DNA of 20,099 nt from a virus: IMG/VR virus record IMGVR_UViG_3300028844_001386, positions 1 through 20,099 of that record; one strand, 5' to 3'. The notes below the pieces were generated by a model, which was not told the origin of the DNA, made no database searches, and saw only the letters and a list, made by a program, of their open reading frames with translations. The position numbers were made by a program, and so were the translations under genes. Positions 1-6,360 of the stretch are shown here, in pieces (positions within the stretch are counted from its first letter, which is position 1; every line of letters starts with the position of its first letter).

Positions 1-76
1 CTTACATATTTCATAAGTGTGCATGAAACAAAAAGAGCATTAACAGTGGGGAGACTAAGCCAGTTTGTCTTTTAAA

Positions 77-114
77 TCTAAGCAGGGTCTTTCGACAACT
101 TGCGACCTCTTAGA
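77..114 (+). other. Bulged hairpin of unknown role
   Basis: TCTAAG (77-82) pairs exactly with CTTAGA (109-114), and the stem continues as AGGGTC (84-89) against GACCT (104-108), leaving two single-base bulges and a 14-base loop. No T-run follows, so it is not an intrinsic terminator. It could be a small structured RNA, a processing site or chance. It does not fold as a tRNA: there is no T-loop and no 7-bp acceptor stem. Confidence 0.22.
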
Positions 115-167
115 GCCTCATTCTGATTCCTAATTACTCAGCGTCAGCATACTCGGTAAGTAAATAA

Positions 168-215
168 AAGTTATCTTTCTTATTAGGGGGTAAGGGGGAT
201 AACTTGATTTTTCTT
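168..215 (+). terminator. Rho-independent terminator-like hairpin, plus strand
   Basis: Bases 168-182 pair with 191-205 to give an uninterrupted 15-bp stem, including three G-U pairs (176-178 with 195-197), closed by the 8-base loop TTAGGGGG. A T-rich tail follows (208-212 TTTTT, then CTT). The three G-U pairs would be A-C mismatches in the opposite transcript, so the structure is strand-specific and stable only in plus-strand RNA. It most likely ends a transcript entering from the left of the window and separates it from the portal unit. Weaknesses: the tail begins two bases after the stem, and the stem has few G-C pairs. Confidence 0.55.
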
Positions 216-288
216 ACCTTTTCCTCCAACCTATTATCTTGCATTAGCATAAAGACCTCCTCTGCAATAATATATTAATTATTATTCT

Positions 289-296
289 TATATTTG
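289..296 (+). promoter_or_regulatory. Promoter-like -7 box (TATATTTG) before portal gene
   Basis: TATATTTG matches the Bacteroidota sigma-70 -7 consensus TAnnTTTG exactly. It lies 17 bases before the portal ATG, just downstream of the terminator-like hairpin. No TTG -33 box is visible 19-21 bases upstream, so it may be a phage-modified or weak promoter. If transcription starts about 7 bases downstream, the leader would be only around 10 bases. Confidence 0.45.
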
Positions 297-313
297 AAAA
301 AAATTACGTATAG

Positions 314-2617
314 ATGTTCAACGCAAACTATTACATGGGTAAAAATGTTAATTATCCAAAACATAATATTGACCCCAAAAAAAAGGATAAAAAGTGGTAT
401 AAAAAATATGCTGAAGCAGTATATGCAGACTACGTTAATAATAAGCTAACAATTCCATTTTCTATTAGAGGAGAAATAGATCTTTTAAGACTATATGCAA
501 AAGGCAATCAACCCGTAACTAAGTATATGGACAGGCTATCTCCTAGAGATAAAAAAACTAACAAAAGAAAAGGTTACATGAATGTTTCATGGGATATTCT
601 TTCTGTAGTTCCTAAATTCAAAAGAGTTGTAATGGGAATGTTGGATAAGATGGAGTATGATGTTTTTATTGATGCTCTTGACGAAAAGTCAATTTCTGAC
701 AAAGAAAGCATGAAATGGAGAGTGTGGGCTAACAAGGTTTTATCAGAAGAGTTAGGAGAAGATCCTGCTGCAACTCAAGGAATGCCTCAGATGCCTGGAA
801 TGCCTAACTTTGTTCCAAATAGTGTAGAGGAACTTGAGATGATGAAAGATTTAGGTTCTTTTAAATTAGCTATTGAAATAGCTTATGAAAAAGCATTAAA
901 TTGGTCTTATGATATGTCTTCTTGGGAAGATATAAAAAGAAGAATTTTTAGTGATTTATTTGACATAGGAATAGCAATGGCTAAAGACTACGTTGATCCT
1001 ATATCAAAGCAAGTAAAAAGTAGGTATGTTAACCCAAGAGATGCAATAATTTCTTATAGCTCTGATCCTTCGCATAAAAACATGAAGATTGCTGGAGAAA
1101 TGAGAAAAATGACTATAGCTCAATTAAGAGAGAAGGCTCCTGAAATACCAGATGAAGAAATTTTTGAAATAGCAGAAAAATATAGAAACTTTGAAAATAA
1201 CAATGCTGCTGTCGATATAAACTCTGGAATATCTGCTGACAATTTTGAAGAATATGATCTTTATGTTATGGAACTGGAATTTGTAGATTATGATTTAGAG
1301 AAGTATGAAAAAAAGAAAACATCTAGAGGTAATTACATGTACTATCCAAAATCTTTTGACTATAACAAAAAGAATACTGAAAAAAGACAGTCACATACGG
1401 TAAAGAAAAAAAAGATTAGAAAGGTTAGTTGGATTGTAGGAACTGAGGTTGTTTTTGATTGGGGAGAACAAACAGACATTCCTAAAAATGATTCAGAAGA
1501 AGTTTGTTTATCTTTTAAAGCTTATAGAGAAAACGAAAAATCAATATTATCTTCTATTATTCCTTTAGCAGATAACGTACAGCTTACATGGCTTAAGATG
1601 CAAAATGCAATAGCAATGTCTGCTCCTTCTGGAATCAAAGTCGAAGTCGGTGCTCTTACAGGAATATCTATGGGAGGTTCTAAAATGGGTCCACTAGACA
1701 TATTAAGATTATACAGACAAACTGGTGATGTTGTATATAAAGCTAGTACTCATCAGTCTCAGTTTACAGGCAATCAACCATCTCCAATAGATAGAATTTC
1801 AGGAGGTGTTGGTTCGGAATTAAACGAATATATCACCATACTTAATCATGATATTGAAATGATACGTCAAATTACAGGAATATCTCCTGCTATGGATGCA
1901 TCTACTCTAAGCACAGAAACTCCAGTAGGAACTTCTAAAATGCAAGTTGGAGCAACTAATAATGTTATGCATAATTTATTTATAGGTTATAAAACTTTAA
2001 AGACTCAATTAGCTCAAAATATGTTAGTAAGATGGCAGGTTAGAATAAGAAGCGGTGAAATAAAAGGTTTATCAAAAGCTATTGGAAATAACTCTGTTAA
2101 TATAATGAAACAATCTTCTAAGACTAGATTAGAAGAGCTAGGTCTTATTGTCCAAATGAGGCCATCTGATCAAGAGAAAAACGAGATTAAACAAATGGCT
2201 ATACAATCTTCTAATGCTAAGAAGCAAGGTGGGGTTGGTATAAGAATGTCAGATTTTATGTATATTTCTAGACTTATTGATCAAGGTTCTATTAAGTTGG
2301 CTCAAGCTTATTTAGCTATCAAAGAAAATCAAGAGCAGGAGCGTCAAGACCAAGTACAAGCACAACTTGAGCAACAGCGTCAAGAAGGAGCAGCACAATT
2401 AGCACAGCAAAAATCTGAGCAAGACTTAGGTAAAATCCAGAATACTGAAGCAGCTAAGGCTCGTAAGGAAATAGAGGTTGAGCAGGTTAAGTCAAGTCTT
2501 AGAATACAAGAAAGATCTAACAAAGCAGAACTTGATGATAATTCTAAAACAAAACAACATTATAATAAGCTTGATGAGGATTTAATGAAGTCTTCAAATA
2601 AAACTTTACGTAAGTGA
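314..2617 (+). CDS. Portal protein (crAss-like type)
   Basis: This 767-residue protein is probably the dodecameric portal, through which DNA is packaged and ejected and on which the head assembles. The N-terminus is Lys/Tyr-rich. A conserved-looking block around residues 85-125 (GYMNVSWDILSVVPKF, then GMLDKMEYDVF) resembles the start of portal bodies in crAss-like phages. The middle (about 395-570) carries helices and the DITGISPAMD-like segment (QITGISPAMD) seen near the wing/stem of this family. The C-terminus (about 670-755) is a long Gln/Glu/Lys-rich coiled coil, suited to the inward barrel. It is followed by the scaffold-like and capsid genes, the usual portal position. The chosen ATG lies just after a promoter-like box without a Shine-Dalgarno sequence; an in-frame ATG at 335 (residue 8) is an alternative and would give a longer leader. 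Function is inferred from family resemblance and synteny. Confidence 0.78.
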   Translation: MFNANYYMGKNVNYPKHNIDPKKKDKKWYKKYAEAVYADYVNNKLTIPFSIRGEIDLLRLYAKGNQPVTKYMDRLSPRDKKTNKRKGYMNVSWDILSVVPKFKRVVMGMLDKMEYDVFIDALDEKSISDKESMKWRVWANKVLSEELGEDPAATQGMPQMPGMPNFVPNSVEELEMMKDLGSFKLAIEIAYEKALNWSYDMSSWEDIKRRIFSDLFDIGIAMAKDYVDPISKQVKSRYVNPRDAIISYSSDPSHKNMKIAGEMRKMTIAQLREKAPEIPDEEIFEIAEKYRNFENNNAAVDINSGISADNFEEYDLYVMELEFVDYDLEKYEKKKTSRGNYMYYPKSFDYNKKNTEKRQSHTVKKKKIRKVSWIVGTEVVFDWGEQTDIPKNDSEEVCLSFKAYRENEKSILSSIIPLADNVQLTWLKMQNAIAMSAPSGIKVEVGALTGISMGGSKMGPLDILRLYRQTGDVVYKASTHQSQFTGNQPSPIDRISGGVGSELNEYITILNHDIEMIRQITGISPAMDASTLSTETPVGTSKMQVGATNNVMHNLFIGYKTLKTQLAQNMLVRWQVRIRSGEIKGLSKAIGNNSVNIMKQSSKTRLEELGLIVQMRPSDQEKNEIKQMAIQSSNAKKQGGVGIRMSDFMYISRLIDQGSIKLAQAYLAIKENQEQERQDQVQAQLEQQRQEGAAQLAQQKSEQDLGKIQNTEAAKARKEIEVEQVKSSLRIQERSNKAELDDNSKTKQHYNKLDEDLMKSSNKTLRK

Positions 2618-2651
2618 TTTGCATTTTAATAAAATATTATTATATCTTTAC
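2618..2651 (+). promoter_or_regulatory. Promoter-like element TTTG-21-TATCTTTAC
   Basis: TTTG at 2618-2621 and TATCTTTAC at 2643-2651 are separated by 21 bases, close to the Bacteroidota -33/-7 spacing. The -7 box deviates by having A where the consensus has G (TAnnTTTG), the same change seen at 6338 and 15250. It sits in the 71-base gap between the portal and scaffold-like genes and would give a leader of about 30 bases. This is the only one of the four boxes with a plausible -33 partner. Confidence 0.48.
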
Positions 2652-2688
2652 ATTATTATTTAACAAAATATCTTAAAATTATTCTAAA

Positions 2689-3834
2689 ATGAGTACAGAA
2701 GATGACATAACAGCAGCAATGTTTGAGGACGCTGGATTACCATATCAAGCTCCAAAAACTGAGGAAACCGTAGAAAATACGGAGGAAGTTAATCCTGAGA
2801 ATACAGAAACCGAGCCAGTAGCCGAAATGGTGAAAGAAGGAGATGTTGTAGAAGGAGAAACTCCAGAAGTAGTTTCTGAGGAAACTGATAGTTCAGAGTT
2901 TGACGAACTAAGTGCCGATGAGTACATTGACGAAATGTCAAATGGAATGTTCAAGTCGGAACAAGAGTTTAAAGATTCAGGAATATTAGAATTAGCCACA
3001 GAGTATGATCAACTAGTGGATAAGTATAATCAGTTATTGGATGAAAGCGAGAAGGAGCCAGAGTTCGCAAGTGATTATGTAAAAGGATTAAATGATTTTA
3101 TACTTAAAGGAGGTGATCCTAAAGTATATTCTGAGGTAGTGTCAGTTGATTACTCACAAAAGAGTGAATTTGATGTTATGAAGATGTCTCTTAAAGCTAA
3201 TGATGGCTTAACAGATCAAGAAGCGACAGAATATCTTAACAACAAATACAAGCTTGACGAGGAATTATATGATGCTACAGAAATGAAGTTAGGAGCTATT
3301 GAGCTTAAAAGAGATTCTAAAAGCGAGCGTGAAAACCTTGTTAATCTTCAAAAAGAAGCAATGACCCCTAGAACAGGAACTGAAAATCAGACAGGACCAA
3401 CAGACGAAGAGCTAAGTTATGCTGAAGAACAGCGAATAGACAAATGGGACGGAGTAGTTACAGAAAAAGTAAATAGTGTTTCTGATTTGAAATACGATTT
3501 TGGTTTAGAGTATTCTATAAGTGAAGAGCAAAAAGATGAGATAGATGATAAGGTTTTTAATATTATATCTGACTCTGGTTTAGAATTTACATCTGAAAAT
3601 GTTGAAAATGTAAAGTCAATGGCTATGAACTTATTTATACAGGAAAACCATCAGCAAATGATGAAAGCATCATATGATTTTGGAATTTCTCAAGCTCAAG
3701 AACAAAAAATAAAAAGTGACCACAATCCGAGTGCGGTTCCAGAAACAGAAGTAAGAGATTCTGAAACTAAAATGTCGAGAAGTGATCATGCCATTGCTAT
3801 GATTGAACGGATGGAAGGAGTGAAGTTAACATAG
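2689..3834 (+). CDS. Acidic scaffold-like protein
   Basis: This 381-residue protein lies between the portal and major capsid genes, the classic position of a scaffolding protein, which directs capsid assembly and then leaves. The first 75 or so residues are extremely acidic (Glu/Thr/Val/Pro-rich) and look disordered. Residues about 75-230 are charged and helical, with no recognisable enzyme motif. A Gly/Thr-rich linker around 225-240 leads to a second helical part, and the short C-terminus (about 350-381, ending MIERMEGVKLT) is a basic-amphipathic helix. In other phages such a helix is the part that binds the capsid protein. No protease motif was seen. It is probably co-transcribed with the capsid gene, 30 bases downstream. 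The start follows an AT-only stretch without a Shine-Dalgarno sequence. It could instead be an internal cargo protein. Confidence 0.55.
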   Translation: MSTEDDITAAMFEDAGLPYQAPKTEETVENTEEVNPENTETEPVAEMVKEGDVVEGETPEVVSEETDSSEFDELSADEYIDEMSNGMFKSEQEFKDSGILELATEYDQLVDKYNQLLDESEKEPEFASDYVKGLNDFILKGGDPKVYSEVVSVDYSQKSEFDVMKMSLKANDGLTDQEATEYLNNKYKLDEELYDATEMKLGAIELKRDSKSERENLVNLQKEAMTPRTGTENQTGPTDEELSYAEEQRIDKWDGVVTEKVNSVSDLKYDFGLEYSISEEQKDEIDDKVFNIISDSGLEFTSENVENVKSMAMNLFIQENHQQMMKASYDFGISQAQEQKIKSDHNPSAVPETEVRDSETKMSRSDHAIAMIERMEGVKLT

Positions 3835-3864
3835 AAAAATAATTTAAAATTAAAATAAAAAAAA
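3835..3864 (+). promoter_or_regulatory. A/T-only, A-rich leader of the capsid gene
   Basis: The 30 bases between the scaffold-like stop and the capsid ATG are entirely A and T, ending in a run of eight A. No Shine-Dalgarno sequence is present. In Bacteroidota, weakly structured, A-rich leaders are known to drive efficient translation in place of an anti-Shine-Dalgarno pairing. An extreme example before the capsid gene fits its need for high expression. Confidence 0.4.
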
Positions 3865-5247
3865 ATGGCAGCATCAGATTTAAATAGTTTCGCAGCAGAG
3901 TATGCTTCGGACATTGTATCAACTTTTGATATTGATAAACCAGAGGTATTAAATACCTTATTTCGTTCTAAAGGAGATCAAGGAGTAGGATTTTTCCGTA
4001 CTATTGATTCATTAGGATTTAAAAGTCCAGTTTCTCAGGATGAGTATTCTCACCATGAAGAAGATTGGATTCATGAAACAATTCACGCTAACGCACTAAC
4101 AGCAGCAGGAGTAGCTAATGCACCAGTAGATATTGTTTTACAAGCTTCAACTGATATTAGATTGAATAAATACTACCCAAGATTATGGGATATTGTAATG
4201 TTCCCTGATGGAGTTACTGCTTCAGTTACTAATATTTCTGGTACTGTACCAGTTATTACTGTTCAGCTTACTCCTAATCAATTAGGTGATAATATTCCAG
4301 AAATCGCAGCAGGTCAAGAATTAATTATCATGTCAGCAGCTTTCTCTGAAGGTTCTGATCAACCAGAGTCTGCATTTGCAGGAACGTACAAGTACACAAA
4401 TAATGTTCAAATCATTAAAGAACGTATGACTGTTACTGGTACTGAAATGACAAACAGAAAATGGTTTGACAAAGATTCAGATGGACGAGCTATAAACGCT
4501 TATTATGTTAAAGGGCAGTTAGACGCTGATTACAGAATGAACTTGAAAATTGATGGAGCATTATTATTTGGTAGAAAAACTACAAATACAAATGCAGCAT
4601 TAGTTGATTCTTCTACACAGAGAGTAATTAAATCAACTGAAGGATTATTCCCATATGTTGAGTCTAATGGAAACATTGTTAATTATACTCCAGGTTCTTA
4701 TAGCGTTGCTAAATTCAATGAAACTGCTAAATTGTTAGATAAGGAGTTCGCTTCTAGAAACATAGCATGTTTTAATGGTATTGACTTAAACATCGACATC
4801 GAAGATGCTTTAGTTGATTACTTTGCAACAACTGATATTAACTACACTAAATCTGCTTATAGCCAAATGTTTGGTGGTGACGAAGGTTTAGCTGCTTCAG
4901 TTGGGTTCAAATGCTTAACGAAAGCAGGACGAACATTTGCCTTTAAACAATTAGGTATTCTATCTCACGCAAAGCTTTACGGAGCTTCTGGGTATGACTA
5001 CTCTAAGCAAGGTATCTGGTGTCCAGTTGGAAAGAAGAAAGATACTAAAACGCAAAATGATGTACCTACTTTTGGGTGTCGTTACAAAGCGATGGGTAAC
5101 TACTCAAGAATGATGGAGTCTTGGCAAATCAACGGTGCTGGAAACGGTCAGAAAGTGATTTCTAAAGATGTAAACAACTACGATTTGAGAACGCATATTG
5201 GTGCTCACTTCGCAGCAGGTAATCAAATGGTTATAGTAAAGCCTTAA
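3865..5247 (+). CDS. Major capsid protein (HK97-fold, crAss-like type)
   Basis: This 460-residue protein is the most likely capsid subunit. It follows portal and scaffold-like genes and is directly followed by a strong terminator, as expected for an abundant product. The N-terminal arm (about 1-35) leads to the segment QDEYSHHEEDWIHETI (about 57-72), acidic and His-rich like the E-loop region of crAss-like capsid proteins. A beta-rich insertion with VTNISGTVPVITVQLTPNQL (about 118-140) may form an outer-surface domain. The central helical P-domain-like part spans about 180-260. The C-terminal half contains the Gly/Tyr/Lys-rich GASGYDYSKQGIWCP (about 373-388) and ends with beta-strands (HFAAGNQMVIVKP). 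No prohead protease gene or delta-domain is obvious. The fold is inferred from length, context and remembered family features. Confidence 0.75.
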   Translation: MAASDLNSFAAEYASDIVSTFDIDKPEVLNTLFRSKGDQGVGFFRTIDSLGFKSPVSQDEYSHHEEDWIHETIHANALTAAGVANAPVDIVLQASTDIRLNKYYPRLWDIVMFPDGVTASVTNISGTVPVITVQLTPNQLGDNIPEIAAGQELIIMSAAFSEGSDQPESAFAGTYKYTNNVQIIKERMTVTGTEMTNRKWFDKDSDGRAINAYYVKGQLDADYRMNLKIDGALLFGRKTTNTNAALVDSSTQRVIKSTEGLFPYVESNGNIVNYTPGSYSVAKFNETAKLLDKEFASRNIACFNGIDLNIDIEDALVDYFATTDINYTKSAYSQMFGGDEGLAASVGFKCLTKAGRTFAFKQLGILSHAKLYGASGYDYSKQGIWCPVGKKKDTKTQNDVPTFGCRYKAMGNYSRMMESWQINGAGNGQKVISKDVNNYDLRTHIGAHFAAGNQMVIVKP

Positions 5248-5261
5248 TAATGGCAAATTAA

Positions 5262-5296
5262 AAAAGCTCCTGGGTTATCTCAGGAGCTTTTATTAT
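5262..5296 (+). terminator. Intrinsic terminator after the major capsid gene
   Basis: AAAAGCTCCTG (5262-5272) and CAGGAGCTTTT (5281-5291) form a perfect 11-bp stem with an 8-base loop, and the descending arm runs into TTTTATTATT. It begins 14 bases after the capsid stop. It is strong and, because of the A and T runs on both sides, could also work in the reverse direction. It would sharply lower transcription of everything after the capsid gene. Confidence 0.85.
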
Positions 5297-5329
5297 TAAC
5301 AATAATGTGTTCAACTAAAAATAACACCA

Positions 5330-6268
5330 ATGTTAGAATTAAACGGAAAAGAAGAAAAAGTAAACAAGGCATATCTTGCCAAATTAGGGATAGAAAAATA
5401 TCCTGTAACATTTAAGCTTGTAAATCGACTTAAGAAGTTCGATAATGTAAACAAGAGGTGGCAGATACCAAGAAGTTTTAATTTAGAAAACTCATTCAGT
5501 ACTTATACTGACGATGGTTCTTTACTATTTAGATATTATAAAACAAAAAGACCTAAAGAAATAGGCAATAAAGTTGTTGAAGATTATTATCCATTGACTA
5601 CCCAAATTGGTCATACAGGAGAATTAACTCTTGACGAAAAAGATTTAGATCTTATTGCATTTCTAGTATTAAGCGACAGAAACGCTACTAGTAAATATAA
5701 AGCAAAAGATAAGCAAACATTTTTCTTTACCGAAAACAAAGCAAAAGAGGCAAAAGCTGCATCTAAGCTATTTAAGAAAGAAAACAAAGTAACAAGCTTA
5801 TTATTATCTCTTACCCTAGAAAAGGTTACAGATATAGCTAAAAGTTATCAGATTCCTGGCATAGACTCTATGGATATTGAAGAAATTCAAATGTCTATTA
5901 AGCCTTATATTTCTGGAAGAGACTTAGAAAGAAAGCTAGATACTTTTTTAGATAAAGTTGGTTCAGACGGTGATGTAGAATTATTAGCTTTAATTAGTGA
6001 TTGCATTGAGTTTAATATAATTAAGCACAATAAAGAAAGAGGTAAATGGTATCTACTTACTGCAACAGGAAAGGAAGATGAAGCTATTTGTGAAGTTAGA
6101 GGAGGAGAAGAAGGAATTAGTAGACTTGCAAGTTATTTAATTAAGTTTGATGATAAAAACTGGAGACAATATTTAACTACAAAAGTAGAAGAGGTAAAGC
6201 TAGAAACTTTACCTAAACCTACAAAAAGTAAAAAAACTCCTAAAAAAGAAGCGACAGCAAAAGCTTAG
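5330..6268 (+). CDS. Unknown virion-cluster protein, possible SAP/HeH-like domain
   Basis: This 312-residue protein lies between the capsid and head-fibre genes. I do not recognise it with certainty. Residues about 1-150 form an alpha/beta domain that opens with KYPVTFKLVNRLKKFDNVNKRWQIPRS and is rich in Tyr, Lys and Arg. Residues about 155-195 (LSLTLEKVTDIAKSY, then IPGIDSMDIEEIQMSIKPYI) have the helix-loop-helix spacing of SAP or HeH/LEM domains, which bind DNA in other proteins. A helical and beta part follows (about 200-285), then a Lys/Pro tail (KPTKSKKTPKKEATAKA) suited to contacting DNA or RNA. A role in genome packing or the head neck is inference. The gene is isolated between two terminators and has no visible promoter, so it probably depends on read-through from the capsid transcript. 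No Shine-Dalgarno sequence is present. Confidence 0.5.
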   Translation: MLELNGKEEKVNKAYLAKLGIEKYPVTFKLVNRLKKFDNVNKRWQIPRSFNLENSFSTYTDDGSLLFRYYKTKRPKEIGNKVVEDYYPLTTQIGHTGELTLDEKDLDLIAFLVLSDRNATSKYKAKDKQTFFFTENKAKEAKAASKLFKKENKVTSLLLSLTLEKVTDIAKSYQIPGIDSMDIEEIQMSIKPYISGRDLERKLDTFLDKVGSDGDVELLALISDCIEFNIIKHNKERGKWYLLTATGKEDEAICEVRGGEEGISRLASYLIKFDDKNWRQYLTTKVEEVKLETLPKPTKSKKTPKKEATAKA

Positions 6269-6288
6269 TATTATTATTGTAATGTATT

Positions 6289-6332
6289 AAAAGCTACGTT
6301 TCTATTTTTTATAGTGGGAATGTAGCTTTTTT
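6289..6332 (+). terminator. Intrinsic terminator after the unknown gene at 5330
   Basis: Bases 6289-6305 pair with 6314-6330 in a stem of 17 pairs including several G-T wobbles. The base of the stem is AAAAGCTAC against GTAGCTTTT, with an 8-base loop, and TTTTTT follows on the descending side. It starts 20 bases after the stop codon. The wobbles favour the plus-strand RNA. The next promoter-like box begins only a few bases downstream. Confidence 0.8.
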
Positions 6333-6337
6333 ATTCA

Positions 6338-6346
6338 TATATTTAC
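6338..6346 (+). promoter_or_regulatory. Promoter-like box TATATTTAC before the head-fibre gene
   Basis: This 9-base box is identical to the one at 15250 and resembles the Bacteroidota -7 element TAnnTTTG with A in place of G. It lies just after a terminator and 14 bases before an ATG preceded by an A-rich leader (ACAAAAAAAATACACA). No TTG -33 box is visible. It would start the transcript for the fibre, ring and muzzle-like genes. Confidence 0.5.
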
Positions 6347-6360
6347 AAAAAAAATACACA

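Larger units (their letters stand above)
1..313. other. Non-coding leader region upstream of the portal gene
   Basis: I see no convincing gene in this 313-base stretch. Plus-strand frame 1 is open from base 1 to a stop at 73-75 (24 codons, ending with residues QFVF). It could be the tail of a gene starting left of the window, but it is too short to assign. The rest holds a bulged hairpin (77-114), a terminator-like hairpin (168-205) and a promoter-like box (289-296). A 38-codon minus-strand frame (250 down to 134) with a good AGGAGG box is discussed under findings. The terminator followed by a promoter suggests a boundary between an upstream transcription unit and the virion genes. Confidence 0.5.

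Noticed and set aside
1-75. C-terminus of a large terminase gene at the left edge
   Set aside because: Frame 1 is open for 24 codons, and terminase often precedes the portal, but nothing in these residues is diagnostic and a gap of about 240 bases separates it from the portal.
70-130. tRNA or tRNA-like gene on either strand
   Set aside because: The minus strand has a GAGGTCGCAAGTT stretch that recalls a tRNA T-arm, but the T-stem does not close and no acceptor or anticodon stem can be built.
2745-2999. Minus-strand frame opposite the scaffold-like gene
   Set aside because: It mirrors the Glu/Thr-rich coding sequence and gives a Ser/Thr/Val-rich low-complexity product; it has no start signals and is explained by codon composition of the sense gene.
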